Source: Aeriscardovia aeriphila (GTDB taxonomy: Bacteria; Actinomycetota; Actinomycetes; Actinomycetales; Bifidobacteriaceae). From it: a stretch of 64,000 nt of DNA. Below the pieces are notes generated by a model. That model had not been told where the DNA came from, did not search any database, and was given only the letters and a program-made list of their open reading frames with translations. The position numbers and the translations under genes were made by a program. This document shows, piece by piece, positions 17,771-25,806 of the stretch (position 1 is its first letter; the number at the start of each line of letters is the position of its first letter). The DNA lies in NCBI RefSeq assembly GCF_002259595.1, contig NZ_MWWU01000002.1:1-64000 (forward strand). Direction: 5' to 3'.

Positions 17771-17798
17771 ATGCCTCGCTTCGGCGAGGCATTTTTGT
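17771..17798 (+). terminator. Terminator after the CHAP gene
   Basis: ATGCCTCGC and GCGAGGCAT (17771-17792) form a stem with a TTCG loop, followed by TTTTT. Confidence 0.93.
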
Positions 17799-17935
17799 TG
17801 CTCGCCAGCGGGTTTCTTCCATCCGTCAAGCAAGCGTTATCACAATGATTTCCGCATTTCTTGCTCAGTGCGATATCCTTAAAGTAACTGCTCGTGCAAT
17901 GGCGATGCTGCTATTGCTGAAGGAAGGAGGACGCA

Positions 17936-19069
17936 ATGAGCACCGAGAAGAAGGCTGTGCTTGTCGGCGTTGATGGAACCGATGCGAGCTATAAGGCTGT
18001 GTGGTGGGCTGCAAATTACACGAAACATGCTGGTTTGGAACTGCAGATTGTCTGCGCATATTCTTTGCCTAGTTATGCTGCTGTCTCCTTCGATGCAACG
18101 TATACAGCATTGGGTGACGATGCTGTAGCTCATACTGATGCTCAAGAAATTTTGGCCCGTGCAAAGGCTATCGCTTCTGAACAGGGAGTTGATGCTCGAA
18201 CCCTGATTGTCACTGGCGACCCGAGCTCGGTTTTCGTTGAGCTTTCTCGCAACTACAAGCTCATCGTTATCGGCAACCGTGGTAAGGGTGGTTTGGCAGA
18301 AAGGCTTTTAGGCACTCCTAGCTCGAGCTTGCCTGCTTACGCTTACTGCCCGATTGTCGTTGTTCCTTTCACTGATGATGAAGATCACCTCTTGCATTTG
18401 AACAATGAGATCAAGAAGGTTGCTGTCGGTTCAGATGAATCGCGGTGGGGCATGAAGGCTCTCGACATTGCTGCCGAGTTTGCCAACTCGTGGGGTGCTG
18501 AGCTCAACGTTCTTTCCGCAGTACCAATCTATGGCACGTTGGGCGGCGTTTTCTCTGTTGCTCCTACTCAGGAGGATATGCGCCGTGTGGTGGATTCCTA
18601 CCTCGATGATCTTCGCGCTCGCGTCACGCCAATTCGTCATCGTTACCCTGACCTGTCAATCAACTTGAAGGTGATTCCTGGTTCCGCTGTGGACGCTTTG
18701 GCGAAGGCTTCCGGGCGTAATGACGTTGTCGTTGTCGGCTCTCGTGGTCGCGGTGGCTTTACTGGTCTGATTCTCGGCTCGACATCTCAAGGCTTGGTTC
18801 AGCACTCGGTGTGCCCAGTCTATGTGGTTCCGCGCAAGTACGTGGAGGCTGAGGAAGCTGAGATGAGCAAGCTGGAGAAGGTCGTTCCGGTGGAGAACAT
18901 CGAAGGCGTTCAGACTGTTGAAGTCGCTTCTTCTGGTAAGGCCGATGCTGAGCGTATCGAAGCTATCATCGACCCGTTGAAGGAGAGCCCGCGTGAGCAC
19001 GACAAGTCGGATGTAACGCCACAGTTGCCTCACTTGGACCCAGAGGAGCGTTTAAGCGCTGACGAGTAA
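17936..19069 (+). CDS. Universal stress protein with two tandem USP domains
   Basis: A 377-residue cytoplasmic protein with two UspA-type domains (about residues 5-148 and 155-298) and a charged C-terminal tail of about 75 residues. Both domains end in the ATP-binding signature G-x2-G-x9-G-S/T: GNRGKGGLAERLLG and GSRGRGGFTGLILG. Tandem USPs of this kind are common in actinobacteria and are linked to stress and energy status; a specific role here is unknown. GAAGGAAGGAGG before ATG is an excellent ribosome binding site. A hairpin at 19142-19166 and a motif copy at 19082-19091 follow. Confidence 0.93.
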   Translation: MSTEKKAVLVGVDGTDASYKAVWWAANYTKHAGLELQIVCAYSLPSYAAVSFDATYTALGDDAVAHTDAQEILARAKAIASEQGVDARTLIVTGDPSSVFVELSRNYKLIVIGNRGKGGLAERLLGTPSSSLPAYAYCPIVVVPFTDDEDHLLHLNNEIKKVAVGSDESRWGMKALDIAAEFANSWGAELNVLSAVPIYGTLGGVFSVAPTQEDMRRVVDSYLDDLRARVTPIRHRYPDLSINLKVIPGSAVDALAKASGRNDVVVVGSRGRGGFTGLILGSTSQGLVQHSVCPVYVVPRKYVEAEEAEMSKLEKVVPVENIEGVQTVEVASSGKADAERIEAIIDPLKESPREHDKSDVTPQLPHLDPEERLSADE

Positions 19070-19141
19070 CTCAGTTTCTCAAGATTATCAGCGCCAATGC
19101 TGAGCTAGCGCTCTAACGTTGAGCTGATTTTGTTGTTATCA

Positions 19142-19166
19142 AGGGCGGAAGTTTTTCTTTCGCCCA
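19142..19166 (+). terminator. Weak terminator after the USP gene
   Basis: GGGCGGAAG and CTTTCGCCC form a nine-pair stem (one G-U) around TTTTT; no long T run follows. It directly abuts the promoter of the next gene. Confidence 0.55.
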
Positions 19167-19195
19167 TTGAATAATCTCAATCTTTCCGTTATGAT
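19167..19195 (+). promoter_or_regulatory. Sigma-70-type promoter of the XRE gene
   Basis: TTGAAT (19167-19172) and TATGAT (19190-19195) are separated by exactly 17 bp. The -10 box overlaps the short palindrome TTATGATAA, a possible autoregulatory operator. The transcript would start about 40 bases before the ATG at 19239. Confidence 0.7.
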
Positions 19196-19238
19196 AAACT
19201 TAAGAAAAATAATTACCGACCGTATCGAGGTAAGGGCG

Positions 19239-19586
19239 ATGAATGAAGGTATAAACGCGATTGAATTTGGTAATCGACTGATGTCATTAATGAAAGCTCG
19301 TGGTATGACTCAGCGTCAACTTTCTGAGGTAACTGGACTGACTGAAGCCGCTATTAGTAGGTATATATCAGGGAAAAGAACTCCAAGAGCTCTGACCATT
19401 GGGATTATTGCTAATGCGCTGAATGTTACTTCAGACGAATTAATTGGTATGTCATCACAGGAGCGGAACACTTTGAATGATGCTATTGACCTTGTTCAGC
19501 GCAGTGCGAAGCAGATTCCTTTGAATGAGAAGAAACAGCTAATTAGTGAATTGGTGAAGTATCTAGATAATACTGAAGGAGATTAA
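19239..19586 (+). CDS. XRE-family transcriptional regulator, antitoxin-like
   Basis: A 115-residue protein with a helix-turn-helix at about residues 10-62; MTQRQLSEVTGLTEAAISRY is a textbook XRE recognition pair. The C-terminal helix probably mediates dimerisation. The ATG at 19239 is preceded by GAGGTAAGGG; a longer reading from TTG at 19167 would start inside the promoter and is rejected. The next gene, a metallopeptidase, begins directly after its stop codon, giving the XRE-ImmA/IrrE arrangement known from integrative elements (ImmR/ImmA) and toxin-antitoxin loci. Base composition is AT-richer than in flanking housekeeping genes, consistent with transfer. Confidence 0.88.
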   Translation: MNEGINAIEFGNRLMSLMKARGMTQRQLSEVTGLTEAAISRYISGKRTPRALTIGIIANALNVTSDELIGMSSQERNTLNDAIDLVQRSAKQIPLNEKKQLISELVKYLDNTEGD

Positions 19587-20166
19587 TTGAATATCCAGGA
19601 AGCATCTAGGACTGGACTTGCACTCACGTCCAGTGACTATAGCTCGATTATGCGTGCAGCTATCGAGACTTCTCTAGACTTTAATTTTATTCAGTATCCA
19701 GTCTCAATGGAGAGGGTACTGAAGACTCTTCATATGCGCACAGTTAGGTATCAACAACTTCCTATGGACTTACGGCGAAAAGTTGATAATTCAGATGCTT
19801 TGACAATCCCTCTCCCAGATAAAACATCCGCTGAAGGATTTGCCATCTTTGTTAAAGACTATTCATGGATCCCTGGATCGAGAATACGTTTTAGTCTAGC
19901 TCATGAATTAGCACACCTTGTTTTGCCAGAGTATCAAAATCACCCTATGGATGAACGGGCGTGCGAGTTCTTTGCAGCAAATTTTTTAGCTCCAACTTGT
20001 CTAATTCTCAGGGAGGGATATTCAGAAGTAAGTAATGGAAGCATTTCATGTTAGTCGATCTTGTGCAGCACATAGTCTTCACAGAGCACAACAACATGCG
20101 GGAAAGCCTCTGCTTGATTGTGAGATAGAGCTGATGAGAGAGGCAACCGTCTTGAGAAGAGTGTGA
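19587..20166 (+). pseudogene. ImmA/IrrE-type metallopeptidase, frameshifted near its end
   Basis: The first frame (19587-20054, TTG start, 155 residues) contains the zinc motif HELAH (His106, Glu107, His110) and a downstream Glu in ERACEFFAANFLAP, typical of COG2856 proteases that cleave XRE repressors. The frame stops soon after LILREGYSEV. The +1 frame continues from about 20035 to 20166 with a 43-residue segment (AFHVSRSCAAHSLHRAQ) that looks like the missing family C-terminus. A single indel around 20025-20036 would join them. The protease core survives, so a shortened product could still be made; alternatively the gene is decaying. Sequencing error in the assembly is also possible. Confidence 0.72.
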
Positions 20167-20181
20167 ACCCTTAAAATAAAA

Positions 20182-20213
20182 ACGTGCTTGCTAGAACTGC
20201 AATTCTAGCAAGC
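20182..20213. terminator. Perfect inverted repeat; terminator for the minus strand
   Basis: GTGCTTGCTAGAA and TTCTAGCAAGCAC form a 13-pair stem. On the minus strand it is followed by a T-rich tract (AAAATAAAAAC on the plus strand at 20172-20182), so it could stop transcription from that side, yet no minus-strand gene is nearby. A second inverted repeat (GATCGCATGA near 20219 and TCATGCGATC near 20258) follows directly. Confidence 0.55.
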
Positions 20214-20291
20214 ACAAGATCGCATGATTACATACGATACGACAAAGCTAATTGTGTCATGCGATCCCCATTTTGTAAAACTGTCAAAAGG

Positions 20292-21050
20292 ATGGTGTTT
20301 CTCTTGACTCAACAAAATAGCTTTTTATACAAAGATGGCATACCTGAGTTACGAAAAAGAAATCTTTCGTTTCTGAACCTTGTCGATCGTTCTTTAACGA
20401 CCGATGATGAATATCAATTCCCAGAGCTTTCATGTGATATCCACATGTTACCCGACTATATTGCAATGTCTTCACAACCGCACTTGTTTCACAATACTTC
20501 ACGGACAGCAGTAGGCTTCTGGGAATATGACCGAAGATTCAACAACCCACAGGGTTTGACTGCAGCACTATATTGGGATGATAAGAAGCAGCTGGAAAGG
20601 TACAAACAACGTTTTTCTGGTGTGAAGTATATTTTTACACCTGACTATTCAGTTGTCGAAGATATGCCAGCTTGTCTTGAATATTCTTATGTCTATTTTT
20701 CACGTATCGTTGCCCTGTGGCTGATGACTGAAGTTGGAACTACCGTGATCCCTACAGTTTCAGCATCTACTATTGAGAGATTGTCTGTCGCATTATTGGG
20801 TCTAGACAATTGCAACGTCATTGCTATCAGTACTAAAGGCTATCTCAGAAACTCAACTGAAAAAGGTTATTTGAGAGAGATGGTTCGATATGTTGTTGAT
20901 CACAAACAACTTGATTCTATTGTTGTTTATGATACTTGTTCTTCTGAGGATGAGGTTTATGACATTTTTGAGTATGCTCTCGAACATAATATCAACATTG
21001 ATGTTCCGCTAAATTCCTATAGAGAGCTTCATATGAAGGAGCGGGGCTGA
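20292..21050 (+). CDS. DUF4417-like protein
   Basis: A 252-residue soluble protein. The central pattern with YWDDKKQLERYKQRFSGVKY, then TPDYSVVEDMP and IPTVSASTIER, followed by VIAISTKG, matches my memory of the DUF4417 family, found mostly on mobile elements; its function is unknown. I start at ATG 20292, preceded by AAAAGG; the longer reading begins inside the inverted repeat and is unlikely. The stop is one base before the next start, and GAAGGAG lies within its last codons, so it is co-transcribed with the putative toxin-immunity pair. AT-rich like the rest of the island. Confidence 0.7.
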   Translation: MVFLLTQQNSFLYKDGIPELRKRNLSFLNLVDRSLTTDDEYQFPELSCDIHMLPDYIAMSSQPHLFHNTSRTAVGFWEYDRRFNNPQGLTAALYWDDKKQLERYKQRFSGVKYIFTPDYSVVEDMPACLEYSYVYFSRIVALWLMTEVGTTVIPTVSASTIERLSVALLGLDNCNVIAISTKGYLRNSTEKGYLREMVRYVVDHKQLDSIVVYDTCSSEDEVYDIFEYALEHNINIDVPLNSYRELHMKERG

Positions 21051-21051
21051 T

Positions 21052-21579
21052 ATGGGTCGAGTCAAGCGGAAGGTGTTCCTTCATGGAACTAAGAGAAACC
21101 CTCAGTTGACACTGGCGCAGGCGGCTTCCGCTGTCGGCGCTGAGTCGAAGCTTGGGGTTCGGTTTACTGATTCGCAAGATGCATGGATTGATGAGTCTCT
21201 TGTCGTTGAATTGCAAAAGAACAAGGTGAAATTCTCACGAGAAGATATGGTCTTTATCACTCGCGACAAGTCAGGACAAATTATTTGGTTAGAAAGAGGA
21301 AATGATACCGCGGGCTTGAAACATATGTCCAAGCATGAGGGAGGCACGTCTCACATCGAACAGTTTATGAGACGGTTTCATGTAAGTGAGCAAGAAGTCC
21401 CTGGCCTGCTCAGAGATGTAATAAGCCGAGGTTCTCTCATCTCTGAGCGTGTCGAGATTCGGCATGGCAGAGAATCTTTGGAAAAGATATATCGCTTTCA
21501 AGGAAAAGACTTAGTATTAGCAGGAATTGGTTCCAACGGCTTCATCGTATCAATGTACCCAATTTCGAGAAAGGTATGA
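21052..21579 (+). CDS. Putative BECR-fold nuclease toxin
   Basis: A 175-residue protein I do not recognise by name. After a basic N-terminus it has DMVFITRDKSGQIIWLERG, then AGLKHMSKHEGG with two histidines, and near the end GIGSNGFIVSMYP. That terminal glycine-asparagine strand pattern and the central GL-x-H-x3-H are shared with EndoU/barnase/colicin E5/RelE-like (BECR) nuclease toxins and phage-associated relatives; this is inference from motif resemblance. It overlaps the next gene, a small acidic protein, by four bases (ATGA), as toxin-immunity pairs do. No secretion or delivery domain is attached, so it would act inside the producing cell or be a stand-alone toxin cassette. Confidence 0.55.
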   Translation: MGRVKRKVFLHGTKRNPQLTLAQAASAVGAESKLGVRFTDSQDAWIDESLVVELQKNKVKFSREDMVFITRDKSGQIIWLERGNDTAGLKHMSKHEGGTSHIEQFMRRFHVSEQEVPGLLRDVISRGSLISERVEIRHGRESLEKIYRFQGKDLVLAGIGSNGFIVSMYPISRKV

Positions 21580-21908
21580 CAATGCAAACGGTCGTGCTCC
21601 AGCTGGATTTTAGGCAAGGACCATTGTGGATCAGTGATTTCAGCACAGGTACTCCACAAACTGGAATTTCTGTGATTGATACCGATGAACAGGTGAGAAA
21701 ACTCAACTATGAGATTCAAGATCTCTATGATTCTTACTACGAGTTTGATAGTCATGGTCAGGCGGTGTGGTTTAACGAGGAGAAGGAGAAGAGGGATAAG
21801 AGCAAGATGTTGGATCTGTTTGCTCGGTTGAATGCACGGCTTGCAGAAATTAACGACGGAACTTTCGTCGTCGATGATAGGGAAACAGAGAGAATCAGTA
21901 ACCTGTAA
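21576..21908 (+). CDS. Putative immunity/antitoxin protein for the BECR-like toxin
   Basis: A 110-residue acidic protein with many Asp/Glu residues, aromatic-rich segments (QDLYDSYYEF) and no membrane segment. Start ATG lies within the four-base overlap with the upstream gene, implying translational coupling at fixed ratio. Its size, acidity and position directly after a likely RNase argue for an immunity protein, but I cannot assign a known family. An inverted repeat that may terminate transcription follows. Confidence 0.6.
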   Translation: MTMQTVVLQLDFRQGPLWISDFSTGTPQTGISVIDTDEQVRKLNYEIQDLYDSYYEFDSHGQAVWFNEEKEKRDKSKMLDLFARLNARLAEINDGTFVVDDRETERISNL

Positions 21909-21912
21909 TGAT

Positions 21913-21945
21913 TGTGGCCTCCGGGAATAACTCTCGGAGGCCACA
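21913..21945. terminator. Hairpin closing the accessory island
   Basis: TGTGGCCTCCG (21913-21923) pairs perfectly with CGGAGGCCACA (21935-21945). No T run follows, but the stem lies between convergent genes and could act in both directions. Confidence 0.6.
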
Positions 21946-21979
21946 GATATGTTTATTGCACTGACAATCTCATGTGTGC

Positions 21980-22393
21980 TCAGCGCTTGATTTCAATTTC
22001 AATGTCAACAGGAGTGCGCTGAATATATGTGTGCACCACAGTGCAATCCTTCTCAATATGGGCTCGAATGCGCTTTTGGAGTTTACGAACATCCTCGTCA
22101 CTCAAGCCCTTATCACTAGCATCCACGATCACTTTTTCGCTGAAGCTGTTATAGCGATCATTATCATCATCATAATCGCCAGAAACTTCGATACGAGCGC
22201 CCTTATTCTCGCCCAGCACTCGTTCAACAGGCATGCGAGAGCTCATAGAACCGCACGCTGCCAGAGCGATCTTCATCAGATCGCCAGGGTTAAACATTCC
22301 CTCTTCATGACCAATGACGATAGAAGCGCCCTCAGAAGAGTGACCTTCCCAGTTACCGTCCTCACGACGCTCAACCCACAGCTGCTTTGCCAT
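21980..22393 (-). CDS. OsmC/Ohr-like family protein
   Basis: A 137-residue protein of the OsmC superfamily, thiol peroxidases or related enzymes that reduce organic hydroperoxides. Two conserved cysteines are seen, in LAACGSMSS and in DCTVVHTY, and the FNPGDLMKIALAACG stretch is characteristic. ATG at 22393 is preceded by AAGGAGC; an upstream ATG seven codons earlier lacks a site. It faces the toxin-immunity operon and diverges from thyA. Whether it is a true peroxidase or an OsmC-like protein of other function is not decided by sequence. Confidence 0.85.
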   Translation of the reverse strand: MAKQLWVERREDGNWEGHSSEGASIVIGHEEGMFNPGDLMKIALAACGSMSSRMPVERVLGENKGARIEVSGDYDDDNDRYNSFSEKVIVDASDKGLSDEDVRKLQKRIRAHIEKDCTVVHTYIQRTPVDIEIEIKR

Positions 22394-22542
22394 AATGCTC
22401 CTTGAACTCAACAATGTGATCCACCTCTATTATGAGCGCGAGCAGCGCAAAACTCAAAGTCTCGCTCACAGTGAAAGGTAGGAGATCGCACGCACCTGCA
22501 CGCTGAGGGGCGAAAGCCCAAGCACTGCGATAGTCTGAAGGC

Positions 22543-23415
22543 ATGGCTTTAACACAAGAACAGCTCGACGACATTCGCGCGCGCGTCCCTCACCGCCCTC
22601 AGACGAGCATTCCTACCCCTTATGAGGACCTGTGCCGTAAGATCTTGCTCGAGGGAAACCTCAAGAATGACCGCACAGGAACAGGAACAATTTCCCTGTT
22701 TGGCCAGCAGATGCGCTTTGACTTGAGCGAAAGCTTCCCCCTTATCACCACCAAGCGCGTGTGGTTCAAAGGCGTAGCATACGAGCTGCTCTGGTTCCTC
22801 AAAGGCTCGTCAAACGTGAAATGGTTGCAAGCCCACGACGTACACATTTGGGATGAATGGGCCGATAGCGAAGGAAACTTGGGCCCGGTCTACGGTGTGC
22901 AATGGAGAAGCTGGCCAGCACCGACCTCTGATGACCCTCACCGCACAATCGACCAGATTGCCAAAGTCATCGAGCAGATCAAGGTCAACCCTGACTCGCG
23001 CCGTCTGATCGTTTCGGCCTGGAACCCGGCAGAAGTCGACGATATGGCTCTGCCTCCCTGCCACGCGCTCTTCCAGTTCTACGTGGTGGATGGCAAGCTT
23101 TCCTGCCAGCTCTACCAGCGCTCCTGCGACATGTTCCTGGGTGTTCCTTTTAACATCGCTTCTTACGCCTTGCTCACTTGCATGGTGGCACAGCAAACTG
23201 GTTTGAAGCCAGGGGAGTTTGTGTGGACTGGCGGCGACTGCCATATTTATGACAATCATGTTGAGCAAGTCATCGAGCAAATCTCGCGCACGCCGTACCC
23301 TTACCCAACGCTGGAGATTACCAAGGCTTCTGGCATCGACCGGTACAACTATGAAGATTTCCACGTGCTCAACTACCAGCATGGAGCAACCATTAAGGCT
23401 CCCATCGCTGTGTAA
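22543..23415 (+). CDS. thyA: Thymidylate synthase
   Basis: A 290-residue classical ThyA converting dUMP and methylene-tetrahydrofolate to dTMP and dihydrofolate. The catalytic Cys173 lies in [13 protein letters not shown], the nucleotide-binding segments [20 protein letters not shown] and HIYDNH are intact, and the C-terminus ends IKAPIAV as usual. A short N-terminal extension of about 20 residues precedes the family core. TGAAGGC precedes ATG. The dihydrofolate reductase gene follows about 150 bp later; the pair supplies and recycles folate for DNA synthesis. Confidence 0.97.
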   Translation: MALTQEQLDDIRARVPHRPQTSIPTPYEDLCRKILLEGNLKNDRTGTGTISLFGQQMRFDLSESFPLITTKRVWFKGVAYELLWFLKGSSNVKWLQAHDVHIWDEWADSEGNLGPVYGVQWRSWPAPTSDDPHRTIDQIAKVIEQIKVNPDSRRLIVSAWNPAEVDDMALPPCHALFQFYVVDGKLSCQLYQRSCDMFLGVPFNIASYALLTCMVAQQTGLKPGEFVWTGGDCHIYDNHVEQVIEQISRTPYPYPTLEITKASGIDRYNYEDFHVLNYQHGATIKAPIAV

Positions 23416-23562
23416 GGCAGCAGTGGAGCCTGGATAGAAGGGATGTGCGTTTCAGGCGCGCATCTCACAGAGTAAAGGGTAGAAGTGCGAGCAGCGGTTT
23501 GTGTTCGTCGTGCTTTCTCGCTACGATGTTCTTCTGAGTTTTAGCAAAGGAGCCGTGTCATT

Positions 23563-24291
23563 ATGGATGCCGAGGGAAGTAGTAGTACCCGTCCTTATCA
23601 CGAACCTAAGCCCGCGCTGAGCGGGCACAATGAAGATGCGCCAGAGAATGATCCTTGGCAAGATGCATGGGATGAAGAAGATTCTTCACCAGCTCTGCCC
23701 AGCACTCCCGCACGCATCAATTTGATCTGGGCAGAAGCCTTCTCTTCAGAAGGTGTTCCAGGAGCTATGGGCAACAATGGAACCATTCCGTGGCATGTTG
23801 CGGAAGATCTCCGCCGTTTCATGGCTCTCACCGTTTCCCACCCCGTCATTATGGGGAGGAAAACCTGGGATTCTCTGCCGAAAAAGCCTCTGAAAAACCG
23901 CGATAACATTGTGGTTTCCTATGATGACGAATTCCGTGCTCCTGGCGCTACCGTTGCCGACTCCTTGGATGAAGCGCTCAAGCTCGCCAGCACCCCGGCA
24001 ATTCCTGACGATGGCATGGACCGCTCCGAAATTTGGATTATCGGTGGCGCCTCCATTTTCCGCCAGTGCCTGCATCTGGCCGATAGCGCTTATGTGACGC
24101 AGATTGACCTTCACGTTCCCGCCGATACTTTCGCTCCTGATATGGATGCTGAGGTATCGGAAGGCCAGTGGAAGCTTGCTGAGGACGGCATGTGGCAAGC
24201 TGCAGCAATGACGCAAGAAGAGCGCGCTGCTGGAAAGCCTGTGACTCGCTACCGTTACTTGCGCTATGAGCGTCGGGAGGCTCACGAGTAA
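23563..24291 (+). CDS. folA: Dihydrofolate reductase with N-terminal extension
   Basis: A 242-residue protein whose DHFR domain starts near residue 50 (INLIWAEAF, then GTIPWHVAEDLRRF and MGRKTWDSLP). It regenerates tetrahydrofolate from the dihydrofolate made by ThyA next door. IIGGASIFRQC carries the NADPH/adenine site. The first 48 residues are hydrophilic, acidic and low in complexity, and are not part of the fold; most bacterial DHFRs have about 160-190 residues. AAAGGAG lies 11 bases before ATG. The two genes could share a transcript. An inverted pair of the recurrent motif sits directly after the stop codon. Confidence 0.94.
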   Translation: MDAEGSSSTRPYHEPKPALSGHNEDAPENDPWQDAWDEEDSSPALPSTPARINLIWAEAFSSEGVPGAMGNNGTIPWHVAEDLRRFMALTVSHPVIMGRKTWDSLPKKPLKNRDNIVVSYDDEFRAPGATVADSLDEALKLASTPAIPDDGMDRSEIWIIGGASIFRQCLHLADSAYVTQIDLHVPADTFAPDMDAEVSEGQWKLAEDGMWQAAAMTQEERAAGKPVTRYRYLRYERREAHE

Positions 24292-24297
24292 GGCCTA

Positions 24298-24319
24298 AGA
24301 TTATCAGTACTGATAATCT
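24298..24319. repeat. Perfect inverted pair of the recurrent 10-mer
   Basis: AGATTATCAG (24298-24307) and CTGATAATCT (24310-24319) are separated by TA, and the palindrome extends one more base on each side. It lies five bases after the folA stop and just before the phosphatase gene, where the transcript could fold into a hairpin. Confidence 0.95.
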
Positions 24320-24334
24320 TGAGAGAGGAAAAAG

Positions 24335-24850
24335 ATGACATCACTGCCATACACCATCATGACTGTGTGCACTGGAAATATCTGCCGTTCACCTATGGCA
24401 GAGATCGTGCTGAGAAAGCAATTCCACGATGCCGGCCTTGACGATGAGGTTTTTGTCGACTCCACCGGAGTGAGCGACGAAGAGTGGAGCCATCCCATCG
24501 ACCCTCGCGCCAAGAAGGTTTTGCGAGAGCGCGGCTATGAGATTCCTGACCATCGTGCACGACAAATCAGCCCAGGAGAGGCTGCGACAGTTGACCTTTT
24601 GTTGCCAATGACAGCTGACCATAAGCGCGAACTGTTGTGGGTGGTTCCTGATGATCGTAAGGATCATGTGCGCCTCTACCGCAGTTTCGACCCTGCACTG
24701 CCAGCTCAGAAGAATGCGTATGATACGTCTCTTGATCTGATCGACCCGTGGTATGGAACTCCGCGTGATTTCATTCGCACGATGGATCAGATCGAACATG
24801 TGGCGCCGTACATCGTCGAGTGGGTGAAAGGCCAGCTCAACCAGCGCTGA
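24335..24850 (+). CDS. Low-molecular-weight protein tyrosine phosphatase
   Basis: A 171-residue phosphatase. The active-site loop CTGNICRS (Cys12, Arg18) is at the very N-terminus and the general-acid Asp is in the C-terminal DPWYG motif. The enzyme hydrolyses phosphotyrosine or, in some relatives, phosphoarginine; Cys-Thr-Gly-Asn-x-Cys-Arg-Ser is seen in both groups, so the substrate is open. GAGAGGAAAAAG precedes ATG. No kinase gene is adjacent. A terminator follows after a repeat-rich stretch. Confidence 0.93.
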   Translation: MTSLPYTIMTVCTGNICRSPMAEIVLRKQFHDAGLDDEVFVDSTGVSDEEWSHPIDPRAKKVLRERGYEIPDHRARQISPGEAATVDLLLPMTADHKRELLWVVPDDRKDHVRLYRSFDPALPAQKNAYDTSLDLIDPWYGTPRDFIRTMDQIEHVAPYIVEWVKGQLNQR

Positions 24851-25237
24851 ATGTTCGTAGTTTGACGCTGAGTGGCCGTGGTTTGGCGCGCTGAGTGGCG
24901 GGTGGCCGTGGTTTGACGCTGACCGGCGTGGCTAGTGCGACGGCGACTGCCTATTACATTTGATGAGCGGGGAATATTTTCCCCGCTTTTTTGTTAATCT
25001 CATAGTCACTGCAGTACAAGAAGACTACAGTGAAAAACAGGAGCGCTACTCGAGCGCTCACTTGCCCGCGGGCTTGTCAGTGGAATATGTGGCTAGATGA
25101 GCCAGTACGAATGAAGAGAATACAAGCCAGCCCGCGTAAGGCACGAATGAGGCGTGCGGTGTCAGAGCGCGCCAAGAGGAAAGAACCCGGAAGGTCCGGG
25201 AGCTCGAAAGGTTCGAGCAGAAGGAAAGTAGGAAAAA
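24851..25237 (+). other. Gap with imperfect repeats and a terminator
   Basis: Between 24853 and 24940 the phrase GTGGCCGTGGTTTGACGCTGA recurs in two to three imperfect copies. The strong hairpin AGCGGGGA/TCCCCGCT (24966-24987) with TTTTTT ends the phosphatase transcript. The remainder probably carries the promoter of the small gene at 25238. A basic ORF (25030-25254) here has no family features and is not called. Confidence 0.6.
24966..24993 (+). terminator. Terminator after the phosphatase gene
   Basis: AGCGGGGA pairs with TCCCCGCT around AATATT, followed by TTTTTT. Confidence 0.93.
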
Positions 25238-25540
25238 ATGAAGAACACTATTGAGAAGAATATGTACTCTCAACTCACCCAGTCGGGTAAGGATGCTCGC
25301 TTGAGCGGAGGCACTCGAATCGTCGTTCCGCGCGATCGCGTTTTCTCGCTTGCTCGCGACATTGCTGGTCAAGATGAATATGTTCGCAGGCTTGCAGCAG
25401 GTAAGCATTTTGCCCAGATTGTCAATCTGGTTCGTTCTGCCTTCCAACATCTGGGAGTCAGCGTGCAAGAAGATGATATGAACCGTTACGCTCAAGCAGT
25501 TCACGAAGGACGAGACTATCGCTTTGTCGTCGCCTTCTGA
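25238..25540 (+). CDS. Small hypothetical protein
   Basis: A 100-residue soluble protein I do not recognise. It has a basic N-terminal half (GGTRIVVPRDRVFSLARD), a predicted helical middle and an acidic-to-aromatic C-terminus ending RFVVAF. No membrane segment, zinc motif or known domain is visible. Coding is supported by GGAAAGTAGGA upstream of ATG, and by codon usage similar to neighbouring genes. It stands alone between a terminator and tRNA-Gly. Confidence 0.65.
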   Translation: MKNTIEKNMYSQLTQSGKDARLSGGTRIVVPRDRVFSLARDIAGQDEYVRRLAAGKHFAQIVNLVRSAFQHLGVSVQEDDMNRYAQAVHEGRDYRFVVAF

Positions 25541-25806
25541 TTGCTCACGGCTTGCGCTCTGTGGCGTGAGTTACTCGGTGTGAAGCACCTTGGCGGGGCC
25601 TTGTTTGACTAGTGCTGTTTGGCATTGTTTCGTTTGGCATAGCGTTTTTTGACACTGTGTTGTGAGGTGTGAGACTTCAAGTGTGAGGTTTTCAGTACGA
25701 GGTTCCTCAGTACGAGGTTGCACACTGAAAGGAGAACACGCCGGAAGCCTTCTTGCACTTGCCAGGTGCTGAACTCGTATGTTACACTCTTCAAGCGTTC
25801 AGCATT

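Noticed and set aside
21961-21972. CTGACAATCT as another copy of the 10-mer
   Set aside because: One mismatch in the core (C for T); similar variants at 16085 and 42890 exist, so it was not counted among the exact copies.
25030-25254. Basic 74-codon ORF between the phosphatase and small hypothetical genes
   Set aside because: Arg/Lys/Ser-rich with no domain, poor start context and overlap with the better-supported gene at 25238.
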